Below are positions 28,153-37,341 of a stretch of DNA of 64,000 nt, piece after piece. The stretch spans positions 62,001 through 126,000 of the forward strand of contig JABFRO010000001.1 of assembly GCA_013141125.1 (NCBI GenBank), given 5' to 3'. Position 1 is the stretch's first letter, and each line of letters starts with the position of its first letter. The notes beneath the pieces are model-generated. The model was not told the DNA's origin and did not search any database. It saw only the letters and a program-made list of their open reading frames with translations. This stretch comes from Methylophilaceae bacterium (GTDB lineage: Bacteria > Pseudomonadota > Gammaproteobacteria > Burkholderiales > Methylophilaceae). A program made the translations under genes and the position numbers.

Positions 28153-28494
28153 TTAAGCCTTCTTGAGAAAACAGGCTTTCAACATGAAGCTACCCGCATC
28201 CATCTTGCAATCCACTTCATGATCGCCACCCACCAAACGGATACTTTTGACTTTAGTACCCATTTTCAAGGTGATGGATGAACCCTTTACTTTCAGATCC
28301 TTGATAAGCACAACCGCATCACCATCGTTCAATATCGTGCCATTGGAATCTCTTATCACTGAACTTGCATCGCTATCTGTAGTTTCAGCTGCCGCGATTG
28401 GCCACTCAAAGCCACAGTCGGCGCAAACATAATTGGTGCCGTCCTGATAAGTGTTTTCCAAGGTACATTGAGGGCAGGCAGGTGATGTGGACAT
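28153..28494 (-). CDS. phnA: PhnA family zinc-ribbon protein
   Basis: A 113-aa protein. An N-terminal zinc ribbon is formed by C7/C10 and C24/C27 (ACPQC...VCADC), followed by the PhnA domain (SNGTILNDGDAVVLIKDLKVKGSS). Despite the name, most PhnA proteins are not phosphonoacetate hydrolases and their role is unknown. Monocistronic. Confidence 0.92.
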   Translation of the reverse strand: MSTSPACPQCTLENTYQDGTNYVCADCGFEWPIAAAETTDSDASSVIRDSNGTILNDGDAVVLIKDLKVKGSSITLKMGTKVKSIRLVGGDHEVDCKMDAGSFMLKACFLKKA

Positions 28495-28582
28495 GGTTTA
28501 TCTCAAAAAGGTAAGTAAATAATGATAATGGCTAGTACTTGAATATAGCGACTTGGGCGGCTTGGCAAATAATGAACAAAAA

Positions 28583-28610
28583 AAAGACTTAGAAAAATAT
28601 CTAAGTCTTT
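28583..28610 (-). terminator. Terminator downstream of tRNA-Cys
   Basis: An 11-bp stem (AAAGACTTAGA with TCTAAGTCTTT) and 6-nt loop. On the minus strand it is followed by a T-run, so it ends the tRNA-Cys transcript. Confidence 0.85.
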
Positions 28611-28618
28611 AATTTGGT

Positions 28619-28692
28619 TGGAGGCGCGACCCGGAATCGAACCGGGGTATACGGCTTTGCAGGCCGGTGCATAACCATTTTGCTATCGCGCC
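28619..28692 (-). tRNA. tRNA-Cys (GCA)
   Basis: A 74-nt cloverleaf. The acceptor GGCGCGA pairs with TCGCGCC, the anticodon loop contains GCA, the T loop is GGTTCGATTCC and CCA is encoded. It lies downstream of tRNA-Gly and its terminator. Confidence 0.97.
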
Positions 28693-28750
28693 CCTGTTCG
28701 TTGGCTTGCTCAACAGGTGTTGCTTTATAAAACGCAAGTATAAAACCGAA

Positions 28751-28776
28751 ACGGCGAAGGCAGATGCCTTCGCCGT
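28751..28776 (-). terminator. Terminator of tRNA-Gly (copy 1)
   Basis: A 12-bp perfect stem (ACGGCGAAGGCA with TGCCTTCGCCGT) around GA, followed on the minus strand by TTTCGGTTTTA. The same stem base follows the second tRNA-Gly at 58551-58576. Confidence 0.8.
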
Positions 28777-28784
28777 TAAAATAC

Positions 28785-28860
<76 letters not shown>

Positions 28861-28874
28861 GTCGAGAAGCCAGC

Positions 28875-28902
28875 ATTATAAGGGTTTACAGCCTACTGTC
28901 AA
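28875..28902 (-). promoter_or_regulatory. Sigma-70 promoter of tRNA-Gly (copy 1)
   Basis: On the minus strand TTGACA (28902-28897), a 16-bp spacer and TATAAT (28880-28875) form a full consensus promoter ending 14 bp before the tRNA. Confidence 0.88.
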
Positions 28903-29033
28903 GCCTCTGGCGAGATTTTTTAGATGTTGATTGCGCGGTTAATCTTTCCACCTTTTAACAGGCTACTGAAGCGCCCTAGCTTCATGATTTGATGTGCTGT
29001 TTGGGTTTTTTGTATCAATCCGAAAACGGTGGG

Positions 29034-29061
29034 ACGTAAGGTGGCGTTTGCCATCTTACGT
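29034..29061. terminator. Hairpin downstream of the PepSY gene
   Basis: A 12-bp stem with one mismatch or wobble (ACGTAAGGTGGC with GCCATCTTACGT) and loop GTTT, 13 bp past the PepSY stop. Its T-run is on the plus strand, so termination of the minus-strand gene is uncertain. Confidence 0.5.
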
Positions 29062-29074
29062 TTTTGTCAGGATA

Positions 29075-29605
29075 TTAATCCTTGCCGATTTGGTAGATTT
29101 CTTCTTCAGTTTCCAGTACTTTGCCAGTGACGGCATCAATTTCCACTTCCAATTCCTTGCCATTTGCAGTTTTGATGTCGAATTCGTAGGAAGGCGTGCC
29201 GTCACTTTCTATTGAATATTCGCGTTCAATGACAATGCCAGGGGTCGCGGCCAATGCTGTTTTTTCAGCTTCAGCTTCAGTTACCTTGGCTTTGGATTTG
29301 AACGCAGGGTCTTCGGCAGTAGCCACTTCTTGTTCTTCCTCAATGACTTTACCTGTGATGGCACTTACTTCAACTTCCCATTCCTTACCATCAGCAGATT
29401 TAATGTCAAATTCATATTGTGGTTTGCCTTTGGAAATTTCCAGTTCCATTGAAACAATTTCGCCTGAATGTTTAGCAAGTGCGGCTTGTAGAGCTTTTTC
29501 TACGCTAATTCTGGTTTTTGGAAAATGGCTATCAGCAAATGCTGTTGTTATAGACATGCTGAAAACGGCAGCTAGTGCAAGGCTGATGTTGGATAATTTT
29601 TTCAT
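29075..29605 (-). CDS. Exported PepSY-domain protein
   Basis: A 176-aa protein with a clear signal peptide (MKKLSNISLALAAVFSMSITTAFA, cleavage near residue 24) and two PepSY repeats, about residues 30-90 and 105-172. The repeats share a pattern ending in G-K-E-x-E-V-E-V/I-D/S-A-x-T-G-K-V (SADGKEWEVEVSAITGKV and TANGKELEVEIDAVTGKV). PepSY domains are found in peptidase propeptides and small periplasmic proteins and may inhibit proteases or sense metals. No partner kinase is adjacent, and the function is unknown. Confidence 0.9.
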   Translation of the reverse strand: MKKLSNISLALAAVFSMSITTAFADSHFPKTRISVEKALQAALAKHSGEIVSMELEISKGKPQYEFDIKSADGKEWEVEVSAITGKVIEEEQEVATAEDPAFKSKAKVTEAEAEKTALAATPGIVIEREYSIESDGTPSYEFDIKTANGKELEVEIDAVTGKVLETEEEIYQIGKD

Positions 29606-29739
29606 TATATGCTCCGGTTTATAGTGTGAGGTTTTCCTGTCGGTTTTTCTATGGCAATCTCGGCAGGTATTATCATTATAGCTATTGTGTTCTGATGTTG
29701 TAGCACAAAGCCAAGGTCAAGTTTGACCAAAGCATTCGG

Positions 29740-30792
29740 TTATTCCTTTTGCAAGGCTTCTGCCAGCTGCATTACGCTCATCGCATAAAATGCACTTTTA
29801 TTATAGCGTGTAATCACATAAAAATTATTGAATCCCAGCCAGTATTCGGCCGCCTTGTTTGGCGATTCCAGTGGGATTAGCGCAAAATTCAAGTTTTTAT
29901 CAAAACTGCGTTGCGTAGTAAAGCGTAATGACTTGATGTCGTCCAGCGTTATTGCGGGAATAATGCTATCCGTCCATTGGGTGGGAGCTGGCTCCTGAAA
30001 GCTAATTGCAATAGCAATCGGGTTATCTGTTTGCCAGCCAAAAGACTGTAAATAGTGCGCAACGCTGCCAATTGCATCTATAGGATTGTTACGTAAATCA
30101 ATTTTGCCATCGCCATCAAAATCTACGGCGAGTTTCCGTATATTGGTCGGCATGAATTGTGGCAAACCTATAGCACCTGCATAGGACCCCCGTACCGAAA
30201 ACTGGTCTAAATTTTGCTCACGCGTCATGAGCAAATATTGCTCCAGCTCACCGCGAAAATACTCGGCACGGCGCGGATAATCGAAAGCTAGCGTAGTTAG
30301 GGCATCCATAACGCGAAAATTACCGGCATCTTGTCCATAGACGGTTTCCACACCAATAATTGCCGCAATGACGGTTTCAGGCACGCCATAAGTTTCACGT
30401 GCACGTTTTAAAGCCTCCGCATATTGCGCCATGAACTTAATACCATTAGCAATGCGAACGGTATTTACAAAACGTGGGCGGTAGCGTTCCCAAGAGCGAA
30501 CATTGGCATCGGCAGGCGGTAGCATGGCTTTGATTACGGATGGTCGGAATTCAGTATTGGCAAACACCTTGAGCAAGTCGGTGCTGGAAAAGCCATGTTT
30601 ATTGGCCATTTCAGCAACAAAAGCCTGCACTTCAGGACGTTCATCATAGCGCGGCTCGGCGTTGGCTGCGAAGATGGCCGTCGCGCAAGAGCCAATGGCA
30701 ATTAGAGTAATTGCGATTGATGCCAGGTAGAGACTTTTTTTTGTCATGTCTTTAATCTTTTGTATGGTTTTATCTTTGGCATGGCTTTGCAT
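29740..30792 (-). CDS. mltB: Membrane-bound lytic murein transglycosylase B
   Basis: MltB cleaves peptidoglycan glycan strands with 1,6-anhydro product. The domain is complete: the catalytic glutamate is E149 in IGVETVYGQDAG, followed by YAGAIGLPQFMPTN and DFDGDGKIDL near residues 220-245. An internal ATG at codon 16 (30747) gives a shorter, more typical signal peptide; the IGSC at residues 33-36 could be a lipobox. Which start is used is uncertain. It is divergent from ribE. Confidence 0.93.
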   Translation of the reverse strand: MQSHAKDKTIQKIKDMTKKSLYLASIAITLIAIGSCATAIFAANAEPRYDERPEVQAFVAEMANKHGFSSTDLLKVFANTEFRPSVIKAMLPPADANVRSWERYRPRFVNTVRIANGIKFMAQYAEALKRARETYGVPETVIAAIIGVETVYGQDAGNFRVMDALTTLAFDYPRRAEYFRGELEQYLLMTREQNLDQFSVRGSYAGAIGLPQFMPTNIRKLAVDFDGDGKIDLRNNPIDAIGSVAHYLQSFGWQTDNPIAIAISFQEPAPTQWTDSIIPAITLDDIKSLRFTTQRSFDKNLNFALIPLESPNKAAEYWLGFNNFYVITRYNKSAFYAMSVMQLAEALQKE

Positions 30793-30906
30793 TGATTATA
30801 TGCCTATGATATTTAATGAATTTTACAATAAATGTAACTAAAGCTGCTGGTTTTGGTTGAATTTCAAGAGCTGCCATCGACGGCCTTTTCCTGTTAAAAT
30901 TGTTTC

Positions 30907-31530
30907 ATGTTTACAGGAATAATACAGGCCGTAGGCCAAATAGAACAAGTGACTCGCGCTCTGCCGGATGAAGAAATCGTGCAGGATGTGAAGCTTGTAA
31001 TCGCAACCGGCAATCTTGATATGAGTGACATCAAGCTTGGTGACAGCATTGCTGTGAATGGCGTGTGCCTCACGGCAACCGCTTTCAGCCACCGACATTT
31101 TGAAGCGCACGTTTCCAGGGAGACCTTGCTGTGCACCGTTGGCTTGGATAGTCCACGCGAAGTTAATCTGGAAAAAGCTTTGCGCTTTTCTGATCGATTG
31201 GGCGGGCATCTGGTCAGCGGCCATGTTGACGGTATTGGGCAGATTGTGCGCTTTGAGCCCGTGGGCGATTGTGTTCTGCTAGTCGCCCATGCACCTCATG
31301 TACTTTCACGTTATATCGCGGTCAAGGGTTCAATCTCGATTGATGGTATCAGCCTGACCGTAAATACAGTAAGCAAAGATACGTTTAGCGTGAATCTGAT
31401 TCCACATACGATGGAAATGACTACGCTCAAGCATCTGGGCGTGGGTAGCCGTGTCAATTTGGAGGTTGATCTAATCGCGCGCTATGTGGAACGCATGGCA
31501 GAATGGCTAGAAGCAGGTGACGCATCATGA
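30907..31530 (+). CDS. ribE: Riboflavin synthase alpha chain
   Basis: Riboflavin synthase (207 aa) dismutates two 6,7-dimethyl-8-ribityllumazine molecules to riboflavin. The N-terminus MFTGIIQAVGQIEQV is the family signature, and two lumazine-binding repeats (about 1-95 and 97-195) are present, with GDSIAVNGVCLTA and GSISIDGISLTV at matching positions. The stop overlaps the start of ribBA by 4 bp. An FMN riboswitch was looked for upstream and not seen; the leader is short because mltB diverges. Confidence 0.96.
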   Translation: MFTGIIQAVGQIEQVTRALPDEEIVQDVKLVIATGNLDMSDIKLGDSIAVNGVCLTATAFSHRHFEAHVSRETLLCTVGLDSPREVNLEKALRFSDRLGGHLVSGHVDGIGQIVRFEPVGDCVLLVAHAPHVLSRYIAVKGSISIDGISLTVNTVSKDTFSVNLIPHTMEMTTLKHLGVGSRVNLEVDLIARYVERMAEWLEAGDAS

Positions 31531-32660
31531 ATCTGAATACGTCTATCGCCGCACAAACCAACCCAAGTATACAAATTAGCCCTACCACAGAAATTATTGA
31601 AGAAATACGCCAGGGTCGCATGGTGATTTTGGTGGATGAAGAAGATCGGGAAAACGAAGGTGATCTGGTGCTGGCGGCGCAATTTGCCACGCCGGAACAT
31701 ATCAATTTTATGGCCAAATACGGCCGTGGACTCATTTGTCTGACGCTGACAGAAGCGCGTTGCCATTTGCTTAATCTGCCATCCATGGTGCAGAAAAACG
31801 GCAGCAGTATGCACACCAACTTTACAATATCTATTGAAGCCGCCACTGGCGTGACTACTGGCATATCCGCTGCGGACCGTGCACGGACTGTGCAAGCTGC
31901 CGTAGCTAAACATGCGGTAGCACAAGATATAGTCAGCCCTGGTCATATTTTTCCGCTAGCCGCACAGGATGGTGGCGTGTTGGCGCGCGCCGGTCATACT
32001 GAAGCGGGCTGTGATCTGGCCGCACTGGCTTCGCTGGAACCTGCTTCTGTCATCTGCGAAATTTTAAAAGATGATGGCAGCATGGCGCGTTTGCCGGATT
32101 TGATTGAATTTGCAGCGCTGCATCAACTAAAAATTGGCACTATCGCCGATCTCATACAATATCGCAGCAAAACTGAAAGTCTAGTCACGCGCGCCGCTGA
32201 GCGCATGGTTGATACGCCTTACGGAGCTATGCGTTTGATTGCTTACGCCGATAAAACCGCCAATGAAACGCATTTGGCTCTGGTGAAAGGTGAGCCGTCT
32301 CCCGATAAGGAAGTTTTAGTGCGTGTGCACGAGCCACTATCCGTATTCGATCTGCTGGATAGCTCAAGCCGTACGCATTCATGGAATACCCTAAAAGCTA
32401 TGGAGGCTATTAGTCAGGCGGAGTGTGGCGTAATGGTTTTGCTGCATAGAAATGAAGACGGTGCCGGGCTAATAGAAAGTATTACCCACGCGGATGAACC
32501 TATTCGCCCCAAGCAGGCTCTACGCAATTATGGAATCGGCTCGCAGATTTTGCTGGACTGTGGTGTGCGCAAAATGAAATTGCTAACCACTCCGCGCAAA
32601 ATGCCGAGTATGGTTGGTTTTGGCTTGGAAGTGACAGGCTATTTGGAAGCTAGCGATTAA
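31527..32660 (+). CDS. ribBA: 3,4-dihydroxy-2-butanone 4-phosphate synthase with degenerate GTP cyclohydrolase II domain (RibBX-type)
   Basis: A 377-aa protein. The N-terminal RibB domain (about residues 20-215) has the acidic active-site loop DEEDRENEGDL and HTEAGCDLA, so synthesis of the four-carbon riboflavin precursor is expected. The C-terminal part aligns with GTP cyclohydrolase II, but the zinc cysteines of that enzyme (the S-L-R-C-D-C-G region) are replaced: here RVHEPLSVFDLLDSSSRTHS contains no cysteine. Such hybrids are known in proteobacteria and lack RibA activity. A separate ribA should exist elsewhere. Co-translated with ribE. Confidence 0.92.
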   Translation: MNLNTSIAAQTNPSIQISPTTEIIEEIRQGRMVILVDEEDRENEGDLVLAAQFATPEHINFMAKYGRGLICLTLTEARCHLLNLPSMVQKNGSSMHTNFTISIEAATGVTTGISAADRARTVQAAVAKHAVAQDIVSPGHIFPLAAQDGGVLARAGHTEAGCDLAALASLEPASVICEILKDDGSMARLPDLIEFAALHQLKIGTIADLIQYRSKTESLVTRAAERMVDTPYGAMRLIAYADKTANETHLALVKGEPSPDKEVLVRVHEPLSVFDLLDSSSRTHSWNTLKAMEAISQAECGVMVLLHRNEDGAGLIESITHADEPIRPKQALRNYGIGSQILLDCGVRKMKLLTTPRKMPSMVGFGLEVTGYLEASD

Positions 32661-32724
32661 TAGAGTTGCCCATAAGTACTTTTTAATCAAATTACTGCAC
32701 TTTGTAAAAAGGAACTCTAATTCC

Positions 32725-33285
32725 ATGGAAAATATTAATCTGACTGGTCACTTTCTAATTGCCATGCCTGCCATGACCGATCCCTATTTTGCCAAATCCG
32801 TCACCTATATATGCGAACACAATGACGAAGGCGCGATGGGTGTGGTTATCAACCGGCCTATCGACATGACAATGAACAAGTTGTTTGAACAAGTTGATAT
32901 TAATCTCAATGACAACCCAATAGCCAATAAAACTGTATATTTTGGTGGGCCGGTGCAAATTGACCGTGGTTTTGTACTGCACCAACCAGCGGGAGATTGG
33001 AAATCGACTATCGCCGTGTTTGGTAATACCGCACTTACTACCTCAATTGATGTGCTGGAAGCCATTGCCCAAGGCAGGGGGCCGGAAAAATTATTGGTAA
33101 CACTTGGCTACGCAGGCTGGGCAGCTGGTCAGCTTGAGATTGAAATGGGGGAAAACGCCTGGCTTACTGTAGCCGCCACGGATGCTATCATTTTTGATAC
33201 CCCCAACGCTGATAAGTTTAATGCTGCCATGAGTTTACTGGGTGTAGATTTGACGCAGCTTTCAGCAGCCGTTGGACACGCCTAG
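32725..33285 (+). CDS. yqgE: YqgE/AlgH family protein
   Basis: A 186-aa UPF0301 protein. It begins MENINLTGHFLIAMPAMTDPYFAKSVTYICEHN and carries GAMGVVINRP, both family signatures, with YAGWAAGQLEIEM near residue 130. Its function is unresolved; it is nearly always next to ruvX (yqgF), as here with 5 bp between. A ribosome binding site AAAAAGGAA precedes the start. Confidence 0.95.
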   Translation: MENINLTGHFLIAMPAMTDPYFAKSVTYICEHNDEGAMGVVINRPIDMTMNKLFEQVDINLNDNPIANKTVYFGGPVQIDRGFVLHQPAGDWKSTIAVFGNTALTTSIDVLEAIAQGRGPEKLLVTLGYAGWAAGQLEIEMGENAWLTVAATDAIIFDTPNADKFNAAMSLLGVDLTQLSAAVGHA

Positions 33286-33290
33286 GCCGG

Positions 33291-33770
33291 ATGCAAATTC
33301 CATCCGACGACATTGCTGCATTACCTGTTGTATCAAGTAACCCGTCCGCCAAACTTATATGCGGTGTATTAGCTTTTGATTTTGGTGAAAAACGCATCGG
33401 TGTTGCCAGCGGTGAACATCTACTTGGTATTGCCCACCCTTTAACCACCATAAACGCTGCAGCCAATGAGGAACGCTTCCGCATCATCGCTGAACTTATC
33501 GCAGAATGGCGTCCTGGCTTACTGGTGGTCGGTTTGCCTTTATCGGTTGAGGGCGAAGAACATGCGCTTACATTACTCGCAAAAAAATTCTCGCGCAGGC
33601 TGGATGGCAGGTTTGGCTTGCCGGTAGTGATGGTGGATGAACGCTATACTTCGGTTGAAGCCAGTCGCACACTTAAACAAATGGGCATAAGTGGACGCAA
33701 ACAAAAAACCATGCTGGATGCTGTAGCCGCACAACATATTTTGCAATCTTATTTCGACGCACTTCCTTAA
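33291..33770 (+). CDS. ruvX: RuvX/YqgF family pre-16S rRNA nuclease
   Basis: A 159-aa RNase H-fold protein implicated in trimming the 5' end of 16S rRNA and once proposed as a Holliday-junction resolvase. The motifs LAFDFGEKRIGVA (catalytic Asp), VVGLPLSVEGEEH, VDERYTSVEA and LDAVAAQHIL are all present. The N-terminal ~24 residues before FDFG are longer than typical, so the real start could be internal. It is 1 bp from pyrR. Confidence 0.94.
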   Translation: MQIPSDDIAALPVVSSNPSAKLICGVLAFDFGEKRIGVASGEHLLGIAHPLTTINAAANEERFRIIAELIAEWRPGLLVVGLPLSVEGEEHALTLLAKKFSRRLDGRFGLPVVMVDERYTSVEASRTLKQMGISGRKQKTMLDAVAAQHILQSYFDALP

Positions 33771-33771
33771 C

Positions 33772-34326
33772 ATGAATCTTTCCATGCCTGAAAATCCATC
33801 CCAGCCTGAAAATCCACCCACCTCTCAAACTTTGCCGGATGCTGAAATTTTGTTTCAGCAATTAGCCGAAAAACTCAAACCGCTGATTTCTGCCGATACG
33901 GCACTGGTGGGCATCCATAGTGGCGGTGCCTGGCTGGTAGAACGATTGTTGCCATTGTTGGGGGCGAATTTGCCGCATGGCATTTTAGATGTTTCTTTCT
34001 ACCGCGATGATTTTGCCAGCCGTGGTTTGCACAAGGAAAACCGCCCCTCGCAAATTCCGTTTGCAGTGCAAGGGCATCATATCCTATTGATTGATGACGT
34101 ATTTTATACTGGGCGCACCATACGCGCCGCCATGAATGAGCTGTTTGATTATGGCCGTCCGGCCAGCATTACGCTTGCCGTATTGGTGAATCGTGGTGGG
34201 CGTGAGCTACCTATTGCTCCACAAATTGCCGCGCTGGAATTTCCGCTTGTATCCACACAGAATTTGCAATTACTACGCCATGAAGATGGTCGCTTTTACC
34301 TGCGACTAGAACAGGAAGTTGCCTGA
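33772..34326 (+). CDS. pyrR: PyrR-family uracil phosphoribosyltransferase/regulator
   Basis: A 184-aa PRTase with PRPP-binding motif [17 protein letters not shown] near residues 103-119. In Gram-positive bacteria PyrR attenuates pyr operons; in proteobacteria it lies beside pyrB and its regulatory role is less clear. The N-terminal ~20 residues are proline-rich and longer than usual; an internal start is possible. Its stop shares one base with the pyrB start (TGATG). Confidence 0.92.
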   Translation: MNLSMPENPSQPENPPTSQTLPDAEILFQQLAEKLKPLISADTALVGIHSGGAWLVERLLPLLGANLPHGILDVSFYRDDFASRGLHKENRPSQIPFAVQGHHILLIDDVFYTGRTIRAAMNELFDYGRPASITLAVLVNRGGRELPIAPQIAALEFPLVSTQNLQLLRHEDGRFYLRLEQEVA

Positions 34327-35279
34327 TGAATAACCCGCAACTCAATCAGGATGGTCAGCTCAAACACCTACTCTCCATCGAAGGTTTGCCCAAAGCTATC
34401 CTCAAGCAAATTCTGGATACCGCTGAATCCTTTGTCGGCGTGGCCGAGCGCGAAGTGAAAAAAGTGCCGCTGCTGCGCGGCAAAACCGTGTGTAATATTT
34501 TCTTTGAAAACAGCACGCGTACCCGCACCACCTTTGAAATCGCCGCCAAGCGCCTGTCAGCCGACGTGCTGAATCTGAACGTGGGCACCTCATCGCAAGC
34601 CAAGGGCGAAAGCATACTCGATACGGTCAATAATCTGATTGCCATGCATGCGGATATGTTTGTAGTGCGCCATTCGCAATCCGGCGCGGCGCACTTTATT
34701 GCTCAGCATGTGGCACCGCATATTCATGTGATTAACGCCGGCGATGGCCGCCACTCGCATCCTACGCAAGGCTTGCTGGATGTGTTTACCATACGTCGCT
34801 ATAAGCCGGACATGCATAATCTGCGCGTGGCGCTGGTGGGCGATGTGTTGCATTCGCGGGTTGCGCGCTCGGAAATTCACGCGCTCACCACCTTGGGTGT
34901 GCCGGAAATTCGCGTCATTGCGCCCAAAACCCTATTGCCGGTACAAGTCGAAAAACTGGGGGTGCAGGTTTATCACGATATGCACGAAGGTTTGAAAGGC
35001 GTAGACGTGGTGATGATGTTACGCCTGCAAAATGAACGCATGAATGGCGCGCTACTGCCCAGTGCGCAGGAATATTTTAAAACCTATGGACTGACCCAGG
35101 AGAAACTCGCTCTTGCGCACCCGGATGCTATTGTCATGCATCCCGGGCCCATGAATCGTGGCGTGGAAATAGATTCCGCAGTGGCTGATGGCAGTCAGTC
35201 AGTCATTTTGCCGCAAGTAACGTACGGTATCGCGGTACGTATGGCGGTGATGGCGATACTGGCAGGGAGCACAATATGA
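34326..35279 (+). CDS. pyrB: Aspartate carbamoyltransferase catalytic subunit
   Basis: PyrB (317 aa) makes carbamoyl-aspartate in pyrimidine synthesis. The carbamoyl-phosphate loop [19 protein letters not shown] is near residue 60 and the C-terminal [13 protein letters not shown] is conserved. No regulatory pyrI gene follows; instead a dihydroorotase-like gene overlaps by 4 bp, as in Pseudomonas, where the two products form one dodecameric complex. Confidence 0.97.
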   Translation: MNNPQLNQDGQLKHLLSIEGLPKAILKQILDTAESFVGVAEREVKKVPLLRGKTVCNIFFENSTRTRTTFEIAAKRLSADVLNLNVGTSSQAKGESILDTVNNLIAMHADMFVVRHSQSGAAHFIAQHVAPHIHVINAGDGRHSHPTQGLLDVFTIRRYKPDMHNLRVALVGDVLHSRVARSEIHALTTLGVPEIRVIAPKTLLPVQVEKLGVQVYHDMHEGLKGVDVVMMLRLQNERMNGALLPSAQEYFKTYGLTQEKLALAHPDAIVMHPGPMNRGVEIDSAVADGSQSVILPQVTYGIAVRMAVMAILAGSTI

Positions 35280-36565
35280 ATATCCACATTCAACATGGTC
35301 ATCTGATAGACCCTAAAAACAAGCTTGATGCCAGGCAGGATATTTTTATTAGCTTGGGTAAAGTGGTGGGCATAGGCCACGCCCCCGATGGCTTTTTGGC
35401 CGAGCAAGTAATTGATGCTACCAACTTGATCGTCTGTCCCGGCCTGATCGACCTTTCTGCCAGATTGCGTGAGCCGGGTTTTGAGTATAAAGCCACACTG
35501 GAAAGTGAAATGCTGGCCGCCGCCGCCGGTGGTGTTACCAGTCTGGCCTGTCCGCCGGATACCGACCCGGTGCTGGATGAGCCGGGCTTGGTGGAAATGC
35601 TCAAACATAGAGCCAAGCAGCTTAATTTGACGCATGTTTACCCGCTGGGCGCGCTTACCCGCCAGCTTCAGGGTAAGGAATTGACCGAGATGTGCGAACT
35701 CACCGAAGCGGGTTGCGTCGGTTTTTCACAGGCCGATATTGCCATCACTGATACTTTGGTCTTGTTTCGTGCTATGCAATACGCCGCTACGTTTGGCTTT
35801 ACCGTTTGGTTGCGCCCGGAGGAAACTTATCTGGCAAAAGATGGTATCGCGCATGATGGTGAAGTCGCCAGTCGGCTGGGTTTGCGCGGTATCCCGGCGA
35901 TTGCAGAAACCATTGCCATCACTACCATATTGCGTCTGGCGCTGGAAACCGGTGCCAAAGTGCATCTGTGCCGTTTATCCACCAGAGAGGGTGTGGAGCT
36001 GGTACGCGAGGCTAAAACACAAGGGCTGAACGTGACATGCGACATTTCAGCCAACCACTTGCATCTGACTGAATACGATATTGGTTTTTTCAATGCCAAT
36101 TGCCATTTGAAACCACCTCTGCGCAGCCAGCGCGACCGCGATGCACTCAGCATCGGTTTGGCGGATGGCACCATAGATGCCGTGTGCTCCGACCACACGC
36201 CGGTGGATGACGATGCCAAGCTGGTGCCTTTCGCCGAGGCGGAAGCAGGTGCTACCGGTTTGGAGCTGCTGCTGCCATTAAGTTTGAAATGGGCGAGCGA
36301 ACAAAAAATCCCCCTAAGCGCCGCTATTGCCCGCCTGACCACGGCACCGGCGCAAATACTGGGCTTGGATGCCGGACATTTAAGCGTGGGCAGCAATGCC
36401 GATATCTGTATTTTCGATCCGCAACACTATTGGAAAATAGAAGCCAAATCGCTCATCAGCCAAGGTAAGAATACGCCTTTTCTGGGGATGGAGGTTGCCG
36501 GAAAAGTACGCTTTACCTTATTGAATGGACGCGTGCAGTTTGCTTTAAGTCCGACAGGCGGTTAG
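35276..36565 (+). CDS. pyrX: Dihydroorotase-like non-catalytic subunit of aspartate carbamoyltransferase (PyrC')
   Basis: A 429-aa amidohydrolase-fold protein. The metal-binding H-x-H of dihydroorotases is replaced: the segment reads [12 protein letters not shown] where active enzymes have DxHxHLREPG, and the later histidine before the LST motif is arginine (LCRLSTREG). It is thus expected to be inactive and to act in assembly of PyrB, as shown for Pseudomonas PyrC'. A functional pyrC must lie elsewhere. Its 3' end overlaps the convergent HisA-like gene by 21 bp. Confidence 0.9.
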   Translation: MNIHIQHGHLIDPKNKLDARQDIFISLGKVVGIGHAPDGFLAEQVIDATNLIVCPGLIDLSARLREPGFEYKATLESEMLAAAAGGVTSLACPPDTDPVLDEPGLVEMLKHRAKQLNLTHVYPLGALTRQLQGKELTEMCELTEAGCVGFSQADIAITDTLVLFRAMQYAATFGFTVWLRPEETYLAKDGIAHDGEVASRLGLRGIPAIAETIAITTILRLALETGAKVHLCRLSTREGVELVREAKTQGLNVTCDISANHLHLTEYDIGFFNANCHLKPPLRSQRDRDALSIGLADGTIDAVCSDHTPVDDDAKLVPFAEAEAGATGLELLLPLSLKWASEQKIPLSAAIARLTTAPAQILGLDAGHLSVGSNADICIFDPQHYWKIEAKSLISQGKNTPFLGMEVAGKVRFTLLNGRVQFALSPTGG

Positions 36566-37285
36566 ACCGCAGGCGCTTGCTTTTTCAATGGCTGGTGCTG
36601 GTAACTGCCGGTTATGCAGCGCGCTGGCGACCAAAGCGCCATAAACACCCAGGTTAGCAAGTTCCAACAAATCGGCCTGATGACGGATGCCACCGGCGGC
36701 ATAGATATTTCTATCACCCGCGCGCGCGATGATTTCCATTAATTTTTCATGATCCGCACCAGTGTTGCTGCCAACTTTTGTCAGGGTCATGACGATGACG
36801 TTTTGTGGCCACAACGCAGGTGTTTCCAGTAGTTCCAGCAGTCCCTGATAGCCATCCGCGCTATGATCCAATGACAAAATACAGTTTTCTGCGCAGATTT
36901 CTTTCAGCACCAGATAGCTGCTCATTTCATTGAGGCTTTCACTGCCTATCACCCATTGCAGGGAATTGATTGCTTTATCCAGCACTTGATAAGGCTGCAA
37001 ATCGTCAGCGCAGGAAAATCCGCCATCCAGCCATAATTTTAGTTGTGGAAACGCCTGCCGGATGGTGGCAATGGTTGCAGCATGATGGCCGCGCTTTTGT
37101 ATGGCATTGAGATCCGCAATGTAGAGTTGTTCAAATGGGTATAATTCCAGCAGTGCTTGCACGATGGTGAGCGGATCGCTGCCCTGGCACAGGCTGGATT
37201 GAATCGGCTGATAATGTTGCCGCTCGCCGCGCCGTGCATGGACAATTTGCCCATCCAGCAGATCAATGACAGGAATAATGTTCAC
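36545..37285 (-). CDS. HisA-like protein of the H4MPT/methylofuran gene set
   Basis: A 246-aa TIM barrel related to HisA (phosphoribosylformimino-AICAR-P isomerase). It keeps IPVIDLLDGQIVHARRGER at the N-terminus and the phosphate-binding AAGGIRHQADLLEL near the C-terminus. It is diverged from true HisA and not in a his operon; such paralogues occur in bacteria with tetrahydromethanopterin-linked C1 transfer, next to the genes seen here. Its reaction is unknown; a step in furan or pterin building is plausible. Divergent from the ATP-grasp gene with 56 bp between starts. Confidence 0.8.
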   Translation of the reverse strand: MNIIPVIDLLDGQIVHARRGERQHYQPIQSSLCQGSDPLTIVQALLELYPFEQLYIADLNAIQKRGHHAATIATIRQAFPQLKLWLDGGFSCADDLQPYQVLDKAINSLQWVIGSESLNEMSSYLVLKEICAENCILSLDHSADGYQGLLELLETPALWPQNVIVMTLTKVGSNTGADHEKLMEIIARAGDRNIYAAGGIRHQADLLELANLGVYGALVASALHNRQLPAPAIEKASACGLTACRT

Positions 37286-37341
37286 TTAGGTTGCCTTGTA
37301 ATGAGTTTATGGCCGAGTTGATGTCGGCCTGAAAGTATATT

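Noticed and set aside
30793-30906. FMN riboswitch upstream of ribE
   Set aside because: The gap is only 114 bp between divergent genes, and none of the conserved RFN core was recognisable.
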